From Amphiura filiformis (lineage: Eukaryota > Echinodermata > Ophiuroidea > Amphilepidida > Amphiuridae), in NCBI RefSeq assembly GCF_039555335.1, contig NC_092641.1:30812848-30876847 (forward strand): a stretch of 64,000 nt of DNA. The letters are read 5' to 3'. This document shows, in pieces, positions 22,154 to 33,666 of the stretch. How positions within the stretch are numbered: the first letter of the stretch is position 1; every line of letters begins with the position of its first letter. Made by a program: the position numbers and the translations under genes. The notes beneath the pieces were generated by a model. That model was not told the DNA's origin. It ran no database searches and saw only the letters and a list, made by a program, of their open reading frames with translations.

Positions 22154-23355
22154 TACAAAATTGTGGCGGCTGCTGTTAGGTTCTCAAAGACAACATCTTT
22201 GAGTATTTTTGTTCTGTTTTTGTGGGATATATAAGAAAAAAATATTTTGTTTACTCAGATAGTTTATAACTGTTATGTACCAAAATCGATTGCAACTGAT
22301 GATAATTGTATTTCTTGGTCCACATTTTGTAATACTTAATTTGTTAGATGTTTGATCATTATGTGTTATAAATAATTTTAATCTGTATGAGCCTCTAAGA
22401 ACTGATTTGATTGGGTATTAAGAGGCCTTTGTCCTAAATTAAGCCAATCAGAGATAAGGTAGTAATGGCCAGTGGGGCTGAAGGGAGGATTAAAATTAAA
22501 AGTGCTAAAAGATATAAATTTTGATTGGTTATTTAAATGATTAAAGCCATCACTTGAAAAAAAACATGTAAAAGTACGAGTCGTACTGACCAGTTGTAGT
22601 CCTACTATGTAGGACATATTGGGTGGCCTATGGGAAAATCAGACCCTGATTGTAAGACTATCCCTTTGCTCAAGGTGAAATGTACACCTACTCATGTTAC
22701 TCTGTGACCGTTTCCCTGGGAAACAGTGATTGTAAAAGTGTGGCTTTAAATCATAATTAACCTGTCGGTGGCACTCAAAGACACTAATGTCTGTTAAATT
22801 TGAAAATTAGCAATATTTGTTGACTTCATAATTACTTGCAATAATATAATTTTTATTAGTTTAGTTTTAATCAGAAATCATATTATCATCGGTTGCACAA
22901 GTGATTATCATGAATATTCATGAACACTATATTGGCCAATTATGTAATTAGTAGTATATATGGTTTTTGTTATATATTTATGTATACTAGTTAAAAATGC
23001 CCTTTGTTTCTCTTTATTTCAAACTCAAAATAATAAAGATATATAAAGGGGTAGGAAAAACTTTTACTGTTATTTTCCCTTTTTTTACTGGTATACATGA
23101 TTTTTTTTTGTATCATTGACTTAGGTTTTGACTATACCTAAGGGGTAACTGTACTTGTATATTCATACATTCCATGTGTTTATTGGCTCATGTTTATTCA
23201 TCAGTTGCCTTATATAGTAATAGTCTCATGAATAATTAATATGATGAAAAAAAATAAGATCAGTACTTTTATGATGATAAGAAATAATGTAAATTTGTTG
23301 TTAATGTGTTTTTTGTGCTGCTTCAATATGTTAGGAAATCTATTTCAAAATATTG
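22154..23355. other. Intergenic, no feature seen
   Basis: AT-rich sequence without a coherent reading frame or repeat that I can define. Confidence 0.5.
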
Positions 23356-23539
23356 CGCCGTTACAGTTGAAATCCATACACCCTCTATGGAAGACATTAC
23401 CCTAATCTCCCACACAGGGGGTGTAGATTTCGAATGGAGTCACCCATTTAGGTAACCCCATTTGAAATTCACACTCCCTGTGTGGAAGATTAAGGTCATG
23501 TCTTTCATAGGGGGTGTATGGATTTCAACTGGAATAGCA
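23356..23539. mobile_element. Palindromic MITE, family A
   Basis: GTTGAAATCCATACACCC to GGATTTCAACTGGAATAGC with CACACAGGGGGTGTAGATTT inside; close to the family consensus. Confidence 0.88.
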
Positions 23540-23635
23540 CCTTGCTTGATAAATGAATGAAGTTGGATTATTTTCTAGCATATTGAATTTTTTGAAGGGA
23601 AAAATAGTGAAGACAGGGTCTATTGAGCCGAGTGT

Positions 23636-24200
23636 ATAACATTTTGTCCAGAATTGTTTTGTCCAAATACAGTTGGTTCCAATGTTGTTTTGTCCAAATA
23701 CACTTTGTCAAAAATATTTTGATCCAAAAGGTATTTCGTCCATGCATTCTTTGGTCCATCAAAAATTTGGCCCAATGGCTCAATATTTTTTGCCGATGTA
23801 TGCTTAAATTTATGTTGGCCGAAAACACATTGGTAAAAATAAAATAAAATTGGACGAAAATCGCAGCAAATTTTCTGTTAGCTGGAAACATGGAACAAAT
23901 TAAAGTAAGACTGGGCTAATCCAGTTGAAATCCATCACCCCCTATAGAAGACATGACCTTAATCTCCCACACAGGGAGTGTGAATTTCAAATGGGGCTAC
24001 CTGAATGGGTGACTCCATTTGAAATCTATACCCCCTATGTTGGAGATTAAGGTCATGTTTTCTATAGGGGGTGTATGGATTTCAACCGGAATAGCCCATT
24101 TGGACCAAAATAAAGTGGGACAAAATATGGGTTAGCCAAAACTCAGTTGGACTGAAGTACTTTGGATCAAGGTCCATGGGACCAGTAGTTTTTTGGATGA
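23636..24200. repeat. Degenerate TTTTGTCCAAATA-type repeats split by a MITE
   Basis: TTTTGTCCA-like words recur at 23641-23760. Complementary TTTGGACCAAAATAAAG and GGGACAAAATATGGG follow at 24098 and later, after a family A MITE. This suggests a foldback element interrupted by an insertion. Confidence 0.6.
23913..24097. mobile_element. Palindromic MITE, family A, inserted in a repeat
   Basis: GGGCTAATCCAGTTGAAATC to GGATTTCAACCGGAATAGCC; both arms nearly complete. Confidence 0.88.
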
Positions 24201-24991
24201 ATTGTTTTTTTCCTGCCAGGAATTGGAAATGACTAAACCTACCATGAATCAATGTCACAATCTTTTGACAATGTCATAATCCTTTAACAATCACTATGAG
24301 TTGGCAAATGATATCTCAATTCAACTAGCACTGTACAGTGAACTCTATTTATCATTCATATCTCAAATTTGACCTCAAGTTATGCAGTATGAGATTTTGT
24401 ACCTGATATATTCGTAGGTCATTCAATTCATGTGCAGACTTATTGGGGTTAAGGACATGTGTCTTGAGAGATGATGATAGTTGAAGTCCTGGTGTATGTG
24501 AGCGTCATATTAAAGGTTAGGTACTGAAGTGATCAGTGATAATCGATTTGATCCAGTTTAGTGGGCATTTAAATCAAGTTCAGTGTATTTCTAAACTGGT
24601 TGGCATCAGCGAAACTGGATTTGCACTGTTAAGTTACTCCTGATATGGTATGTTGTAGTACCCTTGGTTCAGGATTGAGGTGTTTTAATCTAGACTGTTG
24701 AAATTGTATACATGTTTGCATATATCACTTAAGTGGCCATGGAAGTGAGCTAAACTGGATTTATTTTCACTATTTTTGTCAGTGCTAAAATGGTCCACAT
24801 GAGTGCTTTTGATCCAGATTGTTGCTTAGATCACTTTTGGATGAGCTAAACGGAACTGTGCTATTTTGCCGGTTGCATTATCTAATCGCACACAAACCTA
24901 ATCCTACAGAGTGTATACATACACATGGATACAAGGGCGGCTTGTTGGCGCTCTTGCGGTGCAACTGGGCAAAAGCACCAATGTGGTAATT
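24201..24991. other. Intergenic, no feature seen
   Basis: No open frame or repeat of note. Confidence 0.5.
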
Positions 24992-25153
24992 GGCTATTCC
25001 GGATGAAATCCATACTCCCTCTATGAAAGATGTGACCTTAATATCCCACACAGGGGGTGCAGATTCGAGTAACCCAATTTAAAATTCACACTCCCTCTGT
25101 GGAAGATTAAGGTCTTCCATAGGGGGGTGTATGGATTTCAACTGGAATAGCCC
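24992..25153. mobile_element. Palindromic MITE, family A
   Basis: GGCTATTCCGGATGAAATCC to TTTCAACTGGAATAGCCC. Confidence 0.88.
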
Positions 25154-26088
25154 AACATGCCCGTCGTCATTGGCAGGAAAGACCTATGTGTTTGCGGCCC
25201 CTGAACATGTTTAAAACAAATCTGCCAACCGGTTACATGGGAGGTTTTGCTTTAAACATGTTCTGGGGCCAATGACACATAGGAGGTTTTTCCTACCCAA
25301 CGATGCTATGAAAGTGTAGGAGTGTAGTGCAGAAGTTTGAAAATGAAACCTAAGGCAGGAGATTAAAATATTTTTATCAATAATTGTTGGTGTTCAGGTT
25401 ATATAAACAGGTTTATACTTAACTACATATCACATTGTGAAAAAAAGTAGTGATAATTTTAGCTGCGAAAAAGTATGATAGTAAAATCTGAGAATGTGCT
25501 TTTGGATACGGGGTAAGGTTGTAATATATTAAAAGCACCCCACACCCCCACACACACACCTAAATGTAACCACAGGCAAACAGGAATGTGAAAATGTGTT
25601 TTGCTCTAATGTAGGTGAATCCACCCAAATATCCGGTATAGGATGATTTTTGGAAGCTTAAAAATTGGGCTATTTGAGACCCCTTTACCATGGACTGGCA
25701 CGCTGAAAAGTGGTTTTTGTTTTTTTATACAAAGGAATTTGTCATGTGTGTGTCCTTGTTTGCCTGAATGCCAGTGTTTACAAACACATACGCACAAACA
25801 TGCACCCCCACACACAGATGCAAAAGGAAAAAATTTGAATTTTAAAATCCTTTTAATGAGCACTTACATGGATTAGTTAAATGCACTTTGTTTATACAGT
25901 TCATGACAAAAGTTTGTTAGAAGTCCATATAGATGTGAATAGTCATTAAGACTAAATAAACTTAAGTTTATCAACTTCTTCAGTTGAGCCCAATGAGGCA
26001 GAATCAAGGAATACGGACTCTGCCATCTGCCATGTTTGCGTGTCGCTCATGGGGGCACATAATGTACCTCCAAATTATTTTGCGAATC
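25154..26088. other. Intergenic, no gene seen
   Basis: A small inverted repeat around 25168-25290 (CACATAGG-type ends with AAACATGTT inside) and a CA-rich patch near 25545. No supported gene. Confidence 0.45.
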
Positions 26089-26369
26089 GGGCTATTCTAT
26101 TTAAAATCCACACTACCCCTGTGGAAGATTTTGGAAATATCTTTCACCGGGGAGTATGAATTTCAAATGGAATGAACACATTAGGCAGCTCCATTTGAAT
26201 TTCATACACCCTCTGACTGAGAATGATTCAACCTGAATCTTCCACGGAGGGAAGGTGAGTTTCAAATGGAGCTGCAAATGTGGTCATTCATTTGGAATTC
26301 ATACTCCCCCTGTAGGAGATATTTCCAAAATCTTCCACAGGGGCGGTGTGGATTTTAAATAGAATTGCC
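26089..26369. mobile_element. Palindromic MITE, family B, long form
   Basis: About 280 bp: GGGCTATTCTATTTAAAATC at left, GATTTTAAATAGAATTGCC at right, with an inner pair around TTCCACGGAGGGAAGGTGAG. Same structure as 27865-28132. Confidence 0.85.
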
Positions 26370-26794
26370 AAATTTCAGGCTCTGGGTGACAGATCAAGAT
26401 GGCAGATTGACCATTTTTATGGTTACATATGGTGCCATTTCAAGTCGGTAATCTTGGATATAATATCTTTGGTTGTACCAGTTAATGCCACAAACAGTTT
26501 GTAGGATTTTTTGAATAATGTTATATTGAATTTTATGTAAACTATGAGTCTTTCTTGAAAGTTACTTTAGGTAATATGTGCCACTCTGCTACCTTGTTAA
26601 TATGGAAATAGAAGGGTATGGATGAAGGGTCAAGTATTGGGTAATTAAATGGAATTTGTATAAGTGATTATTTTCATGAGGGTTTTATTTTTATGAATTT
26701 TGTTAATCCAGCCTCAACTGCAAAATTACTCTAAGACACAAAATGTTTAATAATGCACTGCAGGTATGGGGCAGGATTGGGCAATGGTGAAATT

Positions 26795-26849
26795 AACAAA
26801 GGGTCATGTCTGCTATAGAGGATGTATTGATTGCAACTGGAATCGCTCA
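26795..26849. mobile_element. Family A MITE fragment (right arm)
   Basis: GGGTCATGTCTGCTATAGAG through TTGCAACTGGAATCGC. Confidence 0.55.
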
Positions 26850-27010
26850 GTGTTCCTTTGCTTCAAATCGTGAACATATCTTTATGTGAAAATTATTGCT
26901 TATACATTAGGTTTTATGTTAGTATTTTTAAAGGGATTTCAGGGTTTAATAAATATTCCCCTTTTTGTAAATTTAGAGCTACCGTACATTGTCTGTGGTC
27001 TATCCCAAAC

Positions 27011-27284
27011 TTAAGGGCATATTATACTAGACAATCACTAGGAGCATTGCTTTTTTTTTGTGATGTAATTTCCAACGCTTATCAGAAAAGCGATTGTCGA
27101 TATCTGATCGATAAGTCGCTAGTATGTCCTAGCGTCAAGTCGTTGACTTGAAGGCAACTTTGTCACTTGCATCACTAGCCACGACTGGACGCTGGTAGCG
27201 ATTGTGAAAATGCTACCAGTGCTCGATTACCAGTGATTTTTAAATTGCATGCGAGCTTCAACTGATAATATGACATGCCCTTAA
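27011..27284. mobile_element. TTAA-flanked MITE, GGGCATATTATA termini
   Basis: TTAA at 27011 and 27281. Ends GGGCATATTATACTAG and TGATAATATGACATGCCC are inverted with one small gap. Confidence 0.75.
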
Positions 27285-27864
27285 CGCGTCTGCATCCCAG
27301 GTTTTTGAAAGTTGATGTCAAGGTTGATAACAACCAGTTGTGTGTTATTTTGTTGTAGCTGTTGTTATTATGTCAAAGACAATGTTAAATTTTTGTTTGT
27401 GTTGAAACTAAATCGAGGAAAGCAGGTTTATTTTTTTAGTTAAAGCCAGTAGCGAAATTATTATTACAGAATACTCAAGGAGTTTCACTTTAGAACAGGG
27501 TCGAAAAGCCAGGGTGAGAGACATTACTGAAATAGTAAAATACAATACCAACAATCGTGGCAGTGGTTTTCTAACTTTCAACAAAAGTTAAGAACCTCAG
27601 AGTAAATCATGTGGGATATAGGCATAGTATCTATTGCGTGGAAAATTATTTGAACATGGAATATGAATTCCAAAGAGACTGCAGTATGGATTAATACAGT
27701 CCCATCATTTGGTGTGTTGCAAAACCACTTCAAAACCACATGGATGGAACTGCTGCTAATTAATAATATTACAAGTGAATCAACTATAACACTGTGCTTC
27801 AGTTGCAAATAACGGTATGCATCAAGAACAGGGTAAATACAATGTGCATGCTATGGGCTGTAAT
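27285..27864. other. Intergenic, no feature seen
   Basis: No supported gene or repeat. Confidence 0.5.
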
Positions 27865-28132
27865 GGGCTATTCCATTTAAAAAACTCACACCCCCTGTGG
27901 AAGATTTTGGAAATATCTTCCACAGGAGGAGTATGAGTTTCAAATGGAATTAACATATTAGGTAGCTCTTTGAATTTCATACACCTGCTGAGAAAGACTC
28001 ATTTTGAATTTTCCACAGAGGGAGGGTGAGTTTCAAATAGAGTTGTGCTAATTCCATATGAAAATCGTACTCCCTCTGTGGAAAATATGTTCAAAATTCT
28101 TCCAAAGGGGAGTGGATTTGAAATGGAATAGC
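27865..28132. mobile_element. Palindromic MITE, family B, long form
   Basis: GGGCTATTCCATTTAAAAAA to TTTGAAATGGAATAGC, with ACAGAGGGAGGGTGAGTTTC inside. The last member of families A/B that I find in the window. Confidence 0.85.
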
Positions 28133-28201
28133 TTAAATAGTTGTGCAAGCAAGACTTCAGGTTCTTTTTTCATTATGACATTTAGGGACCTCGGTTACAG
28201 T

Positions 28202-28350
28202 TATAGAAAAATTATTTAATTTGTGTACATCGTGGAACATACTCTTTGCATGGCTGTGCGTAGTAAGCTGTTGTACGCAGATAACCTCGCATATATGGGC
28301 GTGTAGAGTAGCGTTCCACGATGTACACAAATTAAATAATTTTTCTATAG
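28202..28350. repeat. Hairpin with ~37-bp near-perfect arms
   Basis: TATAGAAAAATTATTTAATT and GTGTACATCGTGGAAC pair with their exact inverse at 28313-28350. About 75 unpaired bases lie between the arms. Confidence 0.88.
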
Positions 28351-28803
28351 AAATACTACTGGCGGTATATATGAAAGAAAAATAGGACAAGAGAAAGATG
28401 CAAATGTGTGTGGGAATGGTAGGTACTCTGCGGTACTCATTTTATATGTAAAAATGTTTTATTTCTACGGAGAAACACACTACCATTTTATTGAATATGA
28501 TTCAAAGAAACTTTGTTGTAAAAATGAGTAGGAATGTTGATCAGTTAATTCATCTTGTGTGTGTTTTTTACTAAAAGGTGGGAATTCCCCCCAAAAAGGG
28601 TAATCTTTGAAGCTGTTTAGAATTTAAATGTAATTGTTAACAATAAAAGTATATGTGTAGGTCACACCTGTTTGTGTGCATTCAAGTTACCCTTCGAAGT
28701 AGAATTTGTAACTTATGATTTTTTTTTTGTAATCATAGGAACCAAAACTTGTAAACATGGGAAGCAATTAAAATAGTTCTGAAACTATGAGATTTAGACC
28801 CTT

Positions 28804-29009
28804 ACTATAGGTCTGTTCAGCATAATTTGGAACATGACCCTGGCTAGTAACATTTGTTGTCTCATACGCCATGCCCAAAGTCATGTTCTATCATCCTCTA
28901 ACAACTAAAGTGTGTTCTACTATAAGTTGGTAACATGACCCCCATTTGTATAAGATCCATGTAATTTGGTAAAGGTCATATTCCACATTTTACTGAACAG
29001 ACTTATAGT
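28804..29009. mobile_element. MITE with CTATAGGTCTGTTCAG termini
   Basis: CTATAGGTCTGTTCAG at left and CTGAACAGACTTATAG at right. The arms continue with GGAACATGACC against GGTCATATTCC. About 206 bp. Confidence 0.8.
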
Positions 29010-30077
29010 ACTTAATTCATAATCAAACATAGGAAGCCTCGTATACCCAAATTCCTGAAACCATTTTGTGGTCAGTTTGGAACATGCTGTGGTTGTGGGT
29101 ACTTTAATAAGGCACGTCTTTGTGAATTAGGATCCCGGATCAACTTTCATAGGGTAAATTTTAATGTGTTATGTGTCACCTGTTTTCTATTTTCATATAT
29201 GTGAAGTTAAGAAATATCAAAATAATTTTTTGATTGTCGATACACAGAATGTACATCAACATATAAATCAAACTCTTTGAACAAGTGTTTCTATAATGAA
29301 CTTAAAAATTTAGTTCTTTTGTGTTGAAATTGTTTAGAAACACCTAATCATAATATAATGCTTTTCTAGACTTCCACGTATTGTCCAGGGCCATAAGAAA
29401 TTGAATCATCTTACAGTGGTACTAATTATTATTATATTAATATTAATCATTTACCAACACTCCCTATGCCGCACACAAGATCTTGGTTAACAAAGTAAGC
29501 ACTTGACCCAATTTAGAAGAGCCCCGCAGGGTTAGGAAGATTGATATGGTTCAGCAGTATAGAACTTAGGTCTTGTAATTTTTGGTTTAGGTTGGAGAGA
29601 TGAAACCAACTTGACTTTTCAATTGTGGAAGTTGGTCTATAAGGTATATCGTTGAGTTATGAACCAGGACAGTAAGTGGTGGTCATCAAGAATTAATAAT
29701 AGAACAGATGGATATTGAACAGGTGTTTCTATTCCGTAAAATATTATATAATATATATATTTTATTTCTCTTGAATAAAACATTTAGGAACACTTGGTCA
29801 TGAGAAAAATAAGATGTGTTCAAAATGGTATAAAATTATATAAGAAAAATATCTTGATGAAAATATTTTGGATACATTGTAGAATAATGGGTTAGAAATC
29901 AGGGGATATGTAATAAAAGGAAAAATATATGTATATATTATATGCAATAGATATTGTTGTTACGTGTTTTTCTTGATTGAAGTGATTTTTTACTCTCCTG
30001 CAATACCTGTACCCTTTAGCTCTGATTTAAGACTTCATTTGTTTTAAAGAAAAAGGTTCAAAAACCCAACAAAGAAA
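29010..30077. other. Intergenic, no feature seen
   Basis: AT-rich sequence, with an AT microsatellite-like stretch near 29740-29765. No gene supported. Confidence 0.5.
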
Positions 30078-30227
30078 CAGGGGCGTATAAGCGGGTAGAC
30101 AGTGTGGATGAAGTCCAGGGGCCCCCTGAGCAAAAGCGACAATAGAGATAGGGCTGATAAAGGAGATGTTAAAAGGGCCCACACTGCTCCATGTCCATGG
30201 GCCCCTGAGATTCTTGCTATGCCCCTG
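30078..30227. mobile_element. Short element with CAGGGGCGTATAA / TTGCTATGCCCCTG ends
   Basis: 150 bp. The CAGGGGCGTA-type terminus is shared in style with the hAT-like element at 33667. No open frame. Confidence 0.6.
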
Positions 30228-30289
30228 GGAAGGAACAAAATCAAATCAAAAGCTGCATTATAATGTTCTAATCAACGGAAAGCATGACA

Positions 30290-30750
30290 CAAATATTTAT
30301 GAGATGATGTCATTGATTATGATTATTCATGAGATGACATCATTGATTATGAATATTCATGTATGACATTGATTACTAGTATGTATATTCACAAGATGTC
30401 ATTGATTATGAATATTCATGAGGTGACCTCATTGATTATGAATATTCTTTAAATTAAATAATTGATTATGAATATTCATGAGATGACATCAGTGATTATG
30501 AATATTCATGAGATGATGTCATTAATTATGAATATTCATGAGATGTCATTCATTATGAATAATAAGATATGACATTACAATAAATATTCATTAGGTGTTA
30601 TGCATAATAAGATGACGTCATTAATCATTCAAGAGATGACATTGTTAATTATGATTAATCATGAGATGAGATAACGTCATTAATGATGAATATTCTAACG
30701 ACGTGAAGTCATTAGGTAAGAATATTCATGAGTGACGTCATTAATATATG
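30290..30750. repeat. Minisatellite, ~30-bp unit, with TGACGTCA-like words
   Basis: Repeated units of the type GAATATTCATGAGATGACAT followed by CATTGATTAT. Near the right end the unit drifts and gives GATGACGTCATT and GTGACGTCATT, which match the CRE core. Confidence 0.88.
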
Positions 30751-30762
30751 ATAAAAATCGCC

Positions 30763-31244
30763 TTAAGGGTGCATGCCACTAAATCCGCGTGTGAAGCGGT
30801 TTCCGGTAAAAGTTTATCACGACTATAGTCCCAACTTTGCATAAAAAATGTGCAAAATCGGTACAATATTAACAATTTTAGTGTTGCAAATCGTGTTTTG
30901 CTAGAACTTGTGAATGTGATCTCTACTAATTTGAACAGAAAACGCGAAAATTTGAGCGATGTTTACGATGATGAGCGGATGAACACACGAGGTCAAAACG
31001 CGGTTAGCAGTCGGACGTAAACACGGGAAAATCGGGTCTTTTTATATAGCGCTATTTTTTCTCAAAAAGTAGACCTAAAATATGGTGTCATTTTCAGATA
31101 TGTTATGCAGAATTTTGTTCTGATTAAGATGATATCAAATATATATTTCAAAGTAAGACGTAACTCGACTTATAGCCTAAAACGTGACCCCTATTTTGCA
31201 CGTAAAGTCTATGGAAAGCTATTTTGTGGCATGTACCCTTTAAG
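30763..31244. mobile_element. ~0.48-kb element, copy 1 of a near-identical pair
   Basis: Ends AAGGGTGCATGCCAC and GTGGCATGTACCCTT are inverted repeats, and TTAA sits at both outer borders. It matches 32112-32588 over its full length; I noticed only a one-base difference in a T run. No large open frame. Confidence 0.88.
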
Positions 31245-32111
31245 GAGCAATTCCATGCGTTTTCCGCGCGTCTTTATCTATTTAAAATGCACGCGAAGAA
31301 AAGAGGAGGGACATCAACAAGCGCGTTCATGGACGCCGCCAGGTTTTTCGCTGTATGTGCGTTTGCCGCGAATAGGCCTGCTTTTATTTCCAATTTAATA
31401 AAAGTTCCGATTTTGGTAGAAGTTTGAAACCTTTTGATATGAATAAAGAAGAGTTTCAAAATATTGAAAACATTTTTTATTGGTGTTTAAATTACAAAGA
31501 AGTTTTTCAATTTCATTGTTATTTTTTAACCAATTTTTTTGTCATTTAAACTCAAGTTTTGGCCTTCAATTTTAATAGAATTACATAAAATATTAGATTT
31601 AAGATATTTAAGTTTCTAGTTTGCTTTATTTATACCACTGTCCAGTATTTTAAATTGTTATAACATTCAAAGTTTAATTTATATTAATATTTAATTTCAA
31701 ATAGCCATTCATTACATTTGCTTTTTGGACAAAACGGGTTAAAAGTGACGCTGAAGGGGGGGGGGGGTAGGCCTACTTGGTTGACATTTCTTGTCTTTTT
31801 AAATATTCTGCAGGTACTGAGAATGTTTTAATTTTGAAGTTATGCACTTGTAAAAGATGTTTAAAGAACGTTTACTCTTATCATCAATTAATATCTTCAT
31901 GAAAATAGCAAATCGGCAACCATTGTGCATTCATGTGCATGGCAAAATGACGAAAAATGGCAATTGTCGGCTATCATGCTTGTGCTTGAAATCGACATCC
32001 TGTCTAAAGTATGAAAGAAAATAACCCAAAATTTCTTACAATTAGTTCAAAATGTAGTGAAAAAGATAACAAAATCATTTTCAAGGCCTAAAACGATGTT
32101 TTAGCCTCTTC
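31245..32111. other. Spacer between the two 0.48-kb copies
   Basis: AT-rich sequence with a G run near 31756. A frame at 31224-31427 overlaps copy 1 and has no recognised domain, so I do not call a gene. Confidence 0.5.
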
Positions 32112-32588
32112 AAGGGTGCATGCCACTAAATCCGCGTGTGAAGCGGTTTCCGGTAAAAGTTTATCACGACTATAGTCCCAACTTTGCATAAAAAATGTGC
32201 AAAATCGGTACAATATTAACAATTTTAGTGTTGCAAATCGTGTTTTGCTAGAACTTGTGAATGTGATCTCTACTAATTTGAACAGAAAACGCGAAAATTT
32301 GAGCGATGTTTACGATGATGAGCGGATGAACACACGAGGTCAAAACGCGGTTAGCAGTCGGACGTAAACACGGGAAAATCGGGTCTTTTTATATAGCGCT
32401 ATTTTTCTCAAAAAGTAGACCTAAAATATGGTGTCATTTTCAGATATGTTATGCAGAATTTTGTTCTGATTAAGATGATATCAAATATATATTTCAAAGT
32501 AAGACGTAACTCGACTTATAGCCTAAAACGTGACCCCTATTTTGCACGTAAAGTCTATGGAAAGCTATTTTGTGGCATGTACCCTTAA
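32112..32588. mobile_element. ~0.48-kb element, copy 2 of a near-identical pair
   Basis: AAGGGTGCATGCCAC to GTGGCATGTACCCTT, with TTAA at the right and TCAA at the left. Same orientation as copy 1. Confidence 0.88.
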
Positions 32589-32926
32589 GTCAGCATATCA
32601 TCATTCATTTATTCAATACTCACTCATCAGTAGGCCCTTATTCATTCAGTAGGCTCTATTCACTCACTCACTTATTACTGATTTCATTCTTTCACTCAAA
32701 ATTTCCAAACGGCTCGCCAAAATTTGCTTGACCCCCCCTTCTTGGCCCGCCAAAAATCGCTCCCCCCTCACGGTCTGCCAAAAATCTTTGCCCCCCCTCT
32801 AGTGAGTTCATGAATGGCAGAATGAGTAATTGATTGGGTGGGATGTTTGTTGGTAGCGTCGGGGGAAAGAAACAAAATTGGTGCCTCTACCCCCTTCCCC
32901 CACCCGAGAATATCTTAGACGCAGTG

Positions 32927-33217
32927 CAGTGGCGTAGCTAGGGTTTGTGGCGCCCAGGGCTAAGGATACATAATGGCGATCCTCCCCCCATTCTTAAAAC
33001 GATTAAAACAAATGTTGGACAAATAAGGCCTACCACAAATTAATTTTGGTTACTAGAAGTTGAAAATCGGTCTTAAAATATTCCTTCAATTGATTTTGTG
33101 CTGAAATGCACTGGACAATTTTGACTTTCATCGCCGCTTGGAGGGACGCAGAATTGAAGCAGAATTGGTCAATTTGGCGCCCCCTGCCCCACCCCCTCCC
33201 CGGTGGTTACGCCACAG
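32927..33217. mobile_element. hAT-like MITE, CAGTGGCGTAGC end
   Basis: CAGTGGCGTAGC at left and GGTTACGCCACAG at right, about 290 bp, with C-rich and G-rich subterminal parts. Confidence 0.65.
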
Positions 33218-33270
33218 GCTTAATTGATTGTCCAAGTGATTGAGCGAGCTTGTGGGTGATTCCAGACTTG

Positions 33271-33478
33271 CAGTGGCATAGATTTCTTTTTGACATTGGT
33301 TGAATGGGTCAAATATTTCTTGAAGTATATAGTGAATCCAGCACCTTTTGGCGTTGGCGACAGAATAAGTTTATGGTACAAATGCGCGCGGAAAAAAGCA
33401 TGGTGCAAAAGTGGAGTCAATTGGCAAGAAGCCCAAAATATTAAATGGGCACGTTTTAGAATGGCCAAATATGGGTGA
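33271..33478. mobile_element. Truncated relative of the element at 61290-61582
   Basis: It shares CAGTGG, TAGATTTCTTTTTGACATTG, ATAGTGAATCCAGCACCTTT and GACAGAATAAGTTTATGGTA. The right terminus is missing. Confidence 0.75.
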
Positions 33479-33666
33479 TTGTTTGAGGCAAGTTGAGATG
33501 CGAGAGGTGAGATTTTAAATCAAAAAATAATAATTCGAATAAATTGAAATAAATAAATAAGAAAACCACATGGTAAAAGTATAAATAAGGGTTTGTGCAA
33601 ATAATTGAGTAAACAAAAAATAAATAAACCCTAAAGTAAACAAATAGGCCTATAAATAGGCCTAAG

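Noticed and set aside
31105-31427. Overlapping open frames of 67-97 codons
   Set aside because: They straddle the end of the 0.48-kb element and have no recognised domain or splice context.
30763-32588. An LTR retrotransposon with 0.48-kb LTRs
   Set aside because: Each copy has its own inverted termini, there is no primer-binding site or polypurine tract, and the 0.87-kb interior has no gag or pol.
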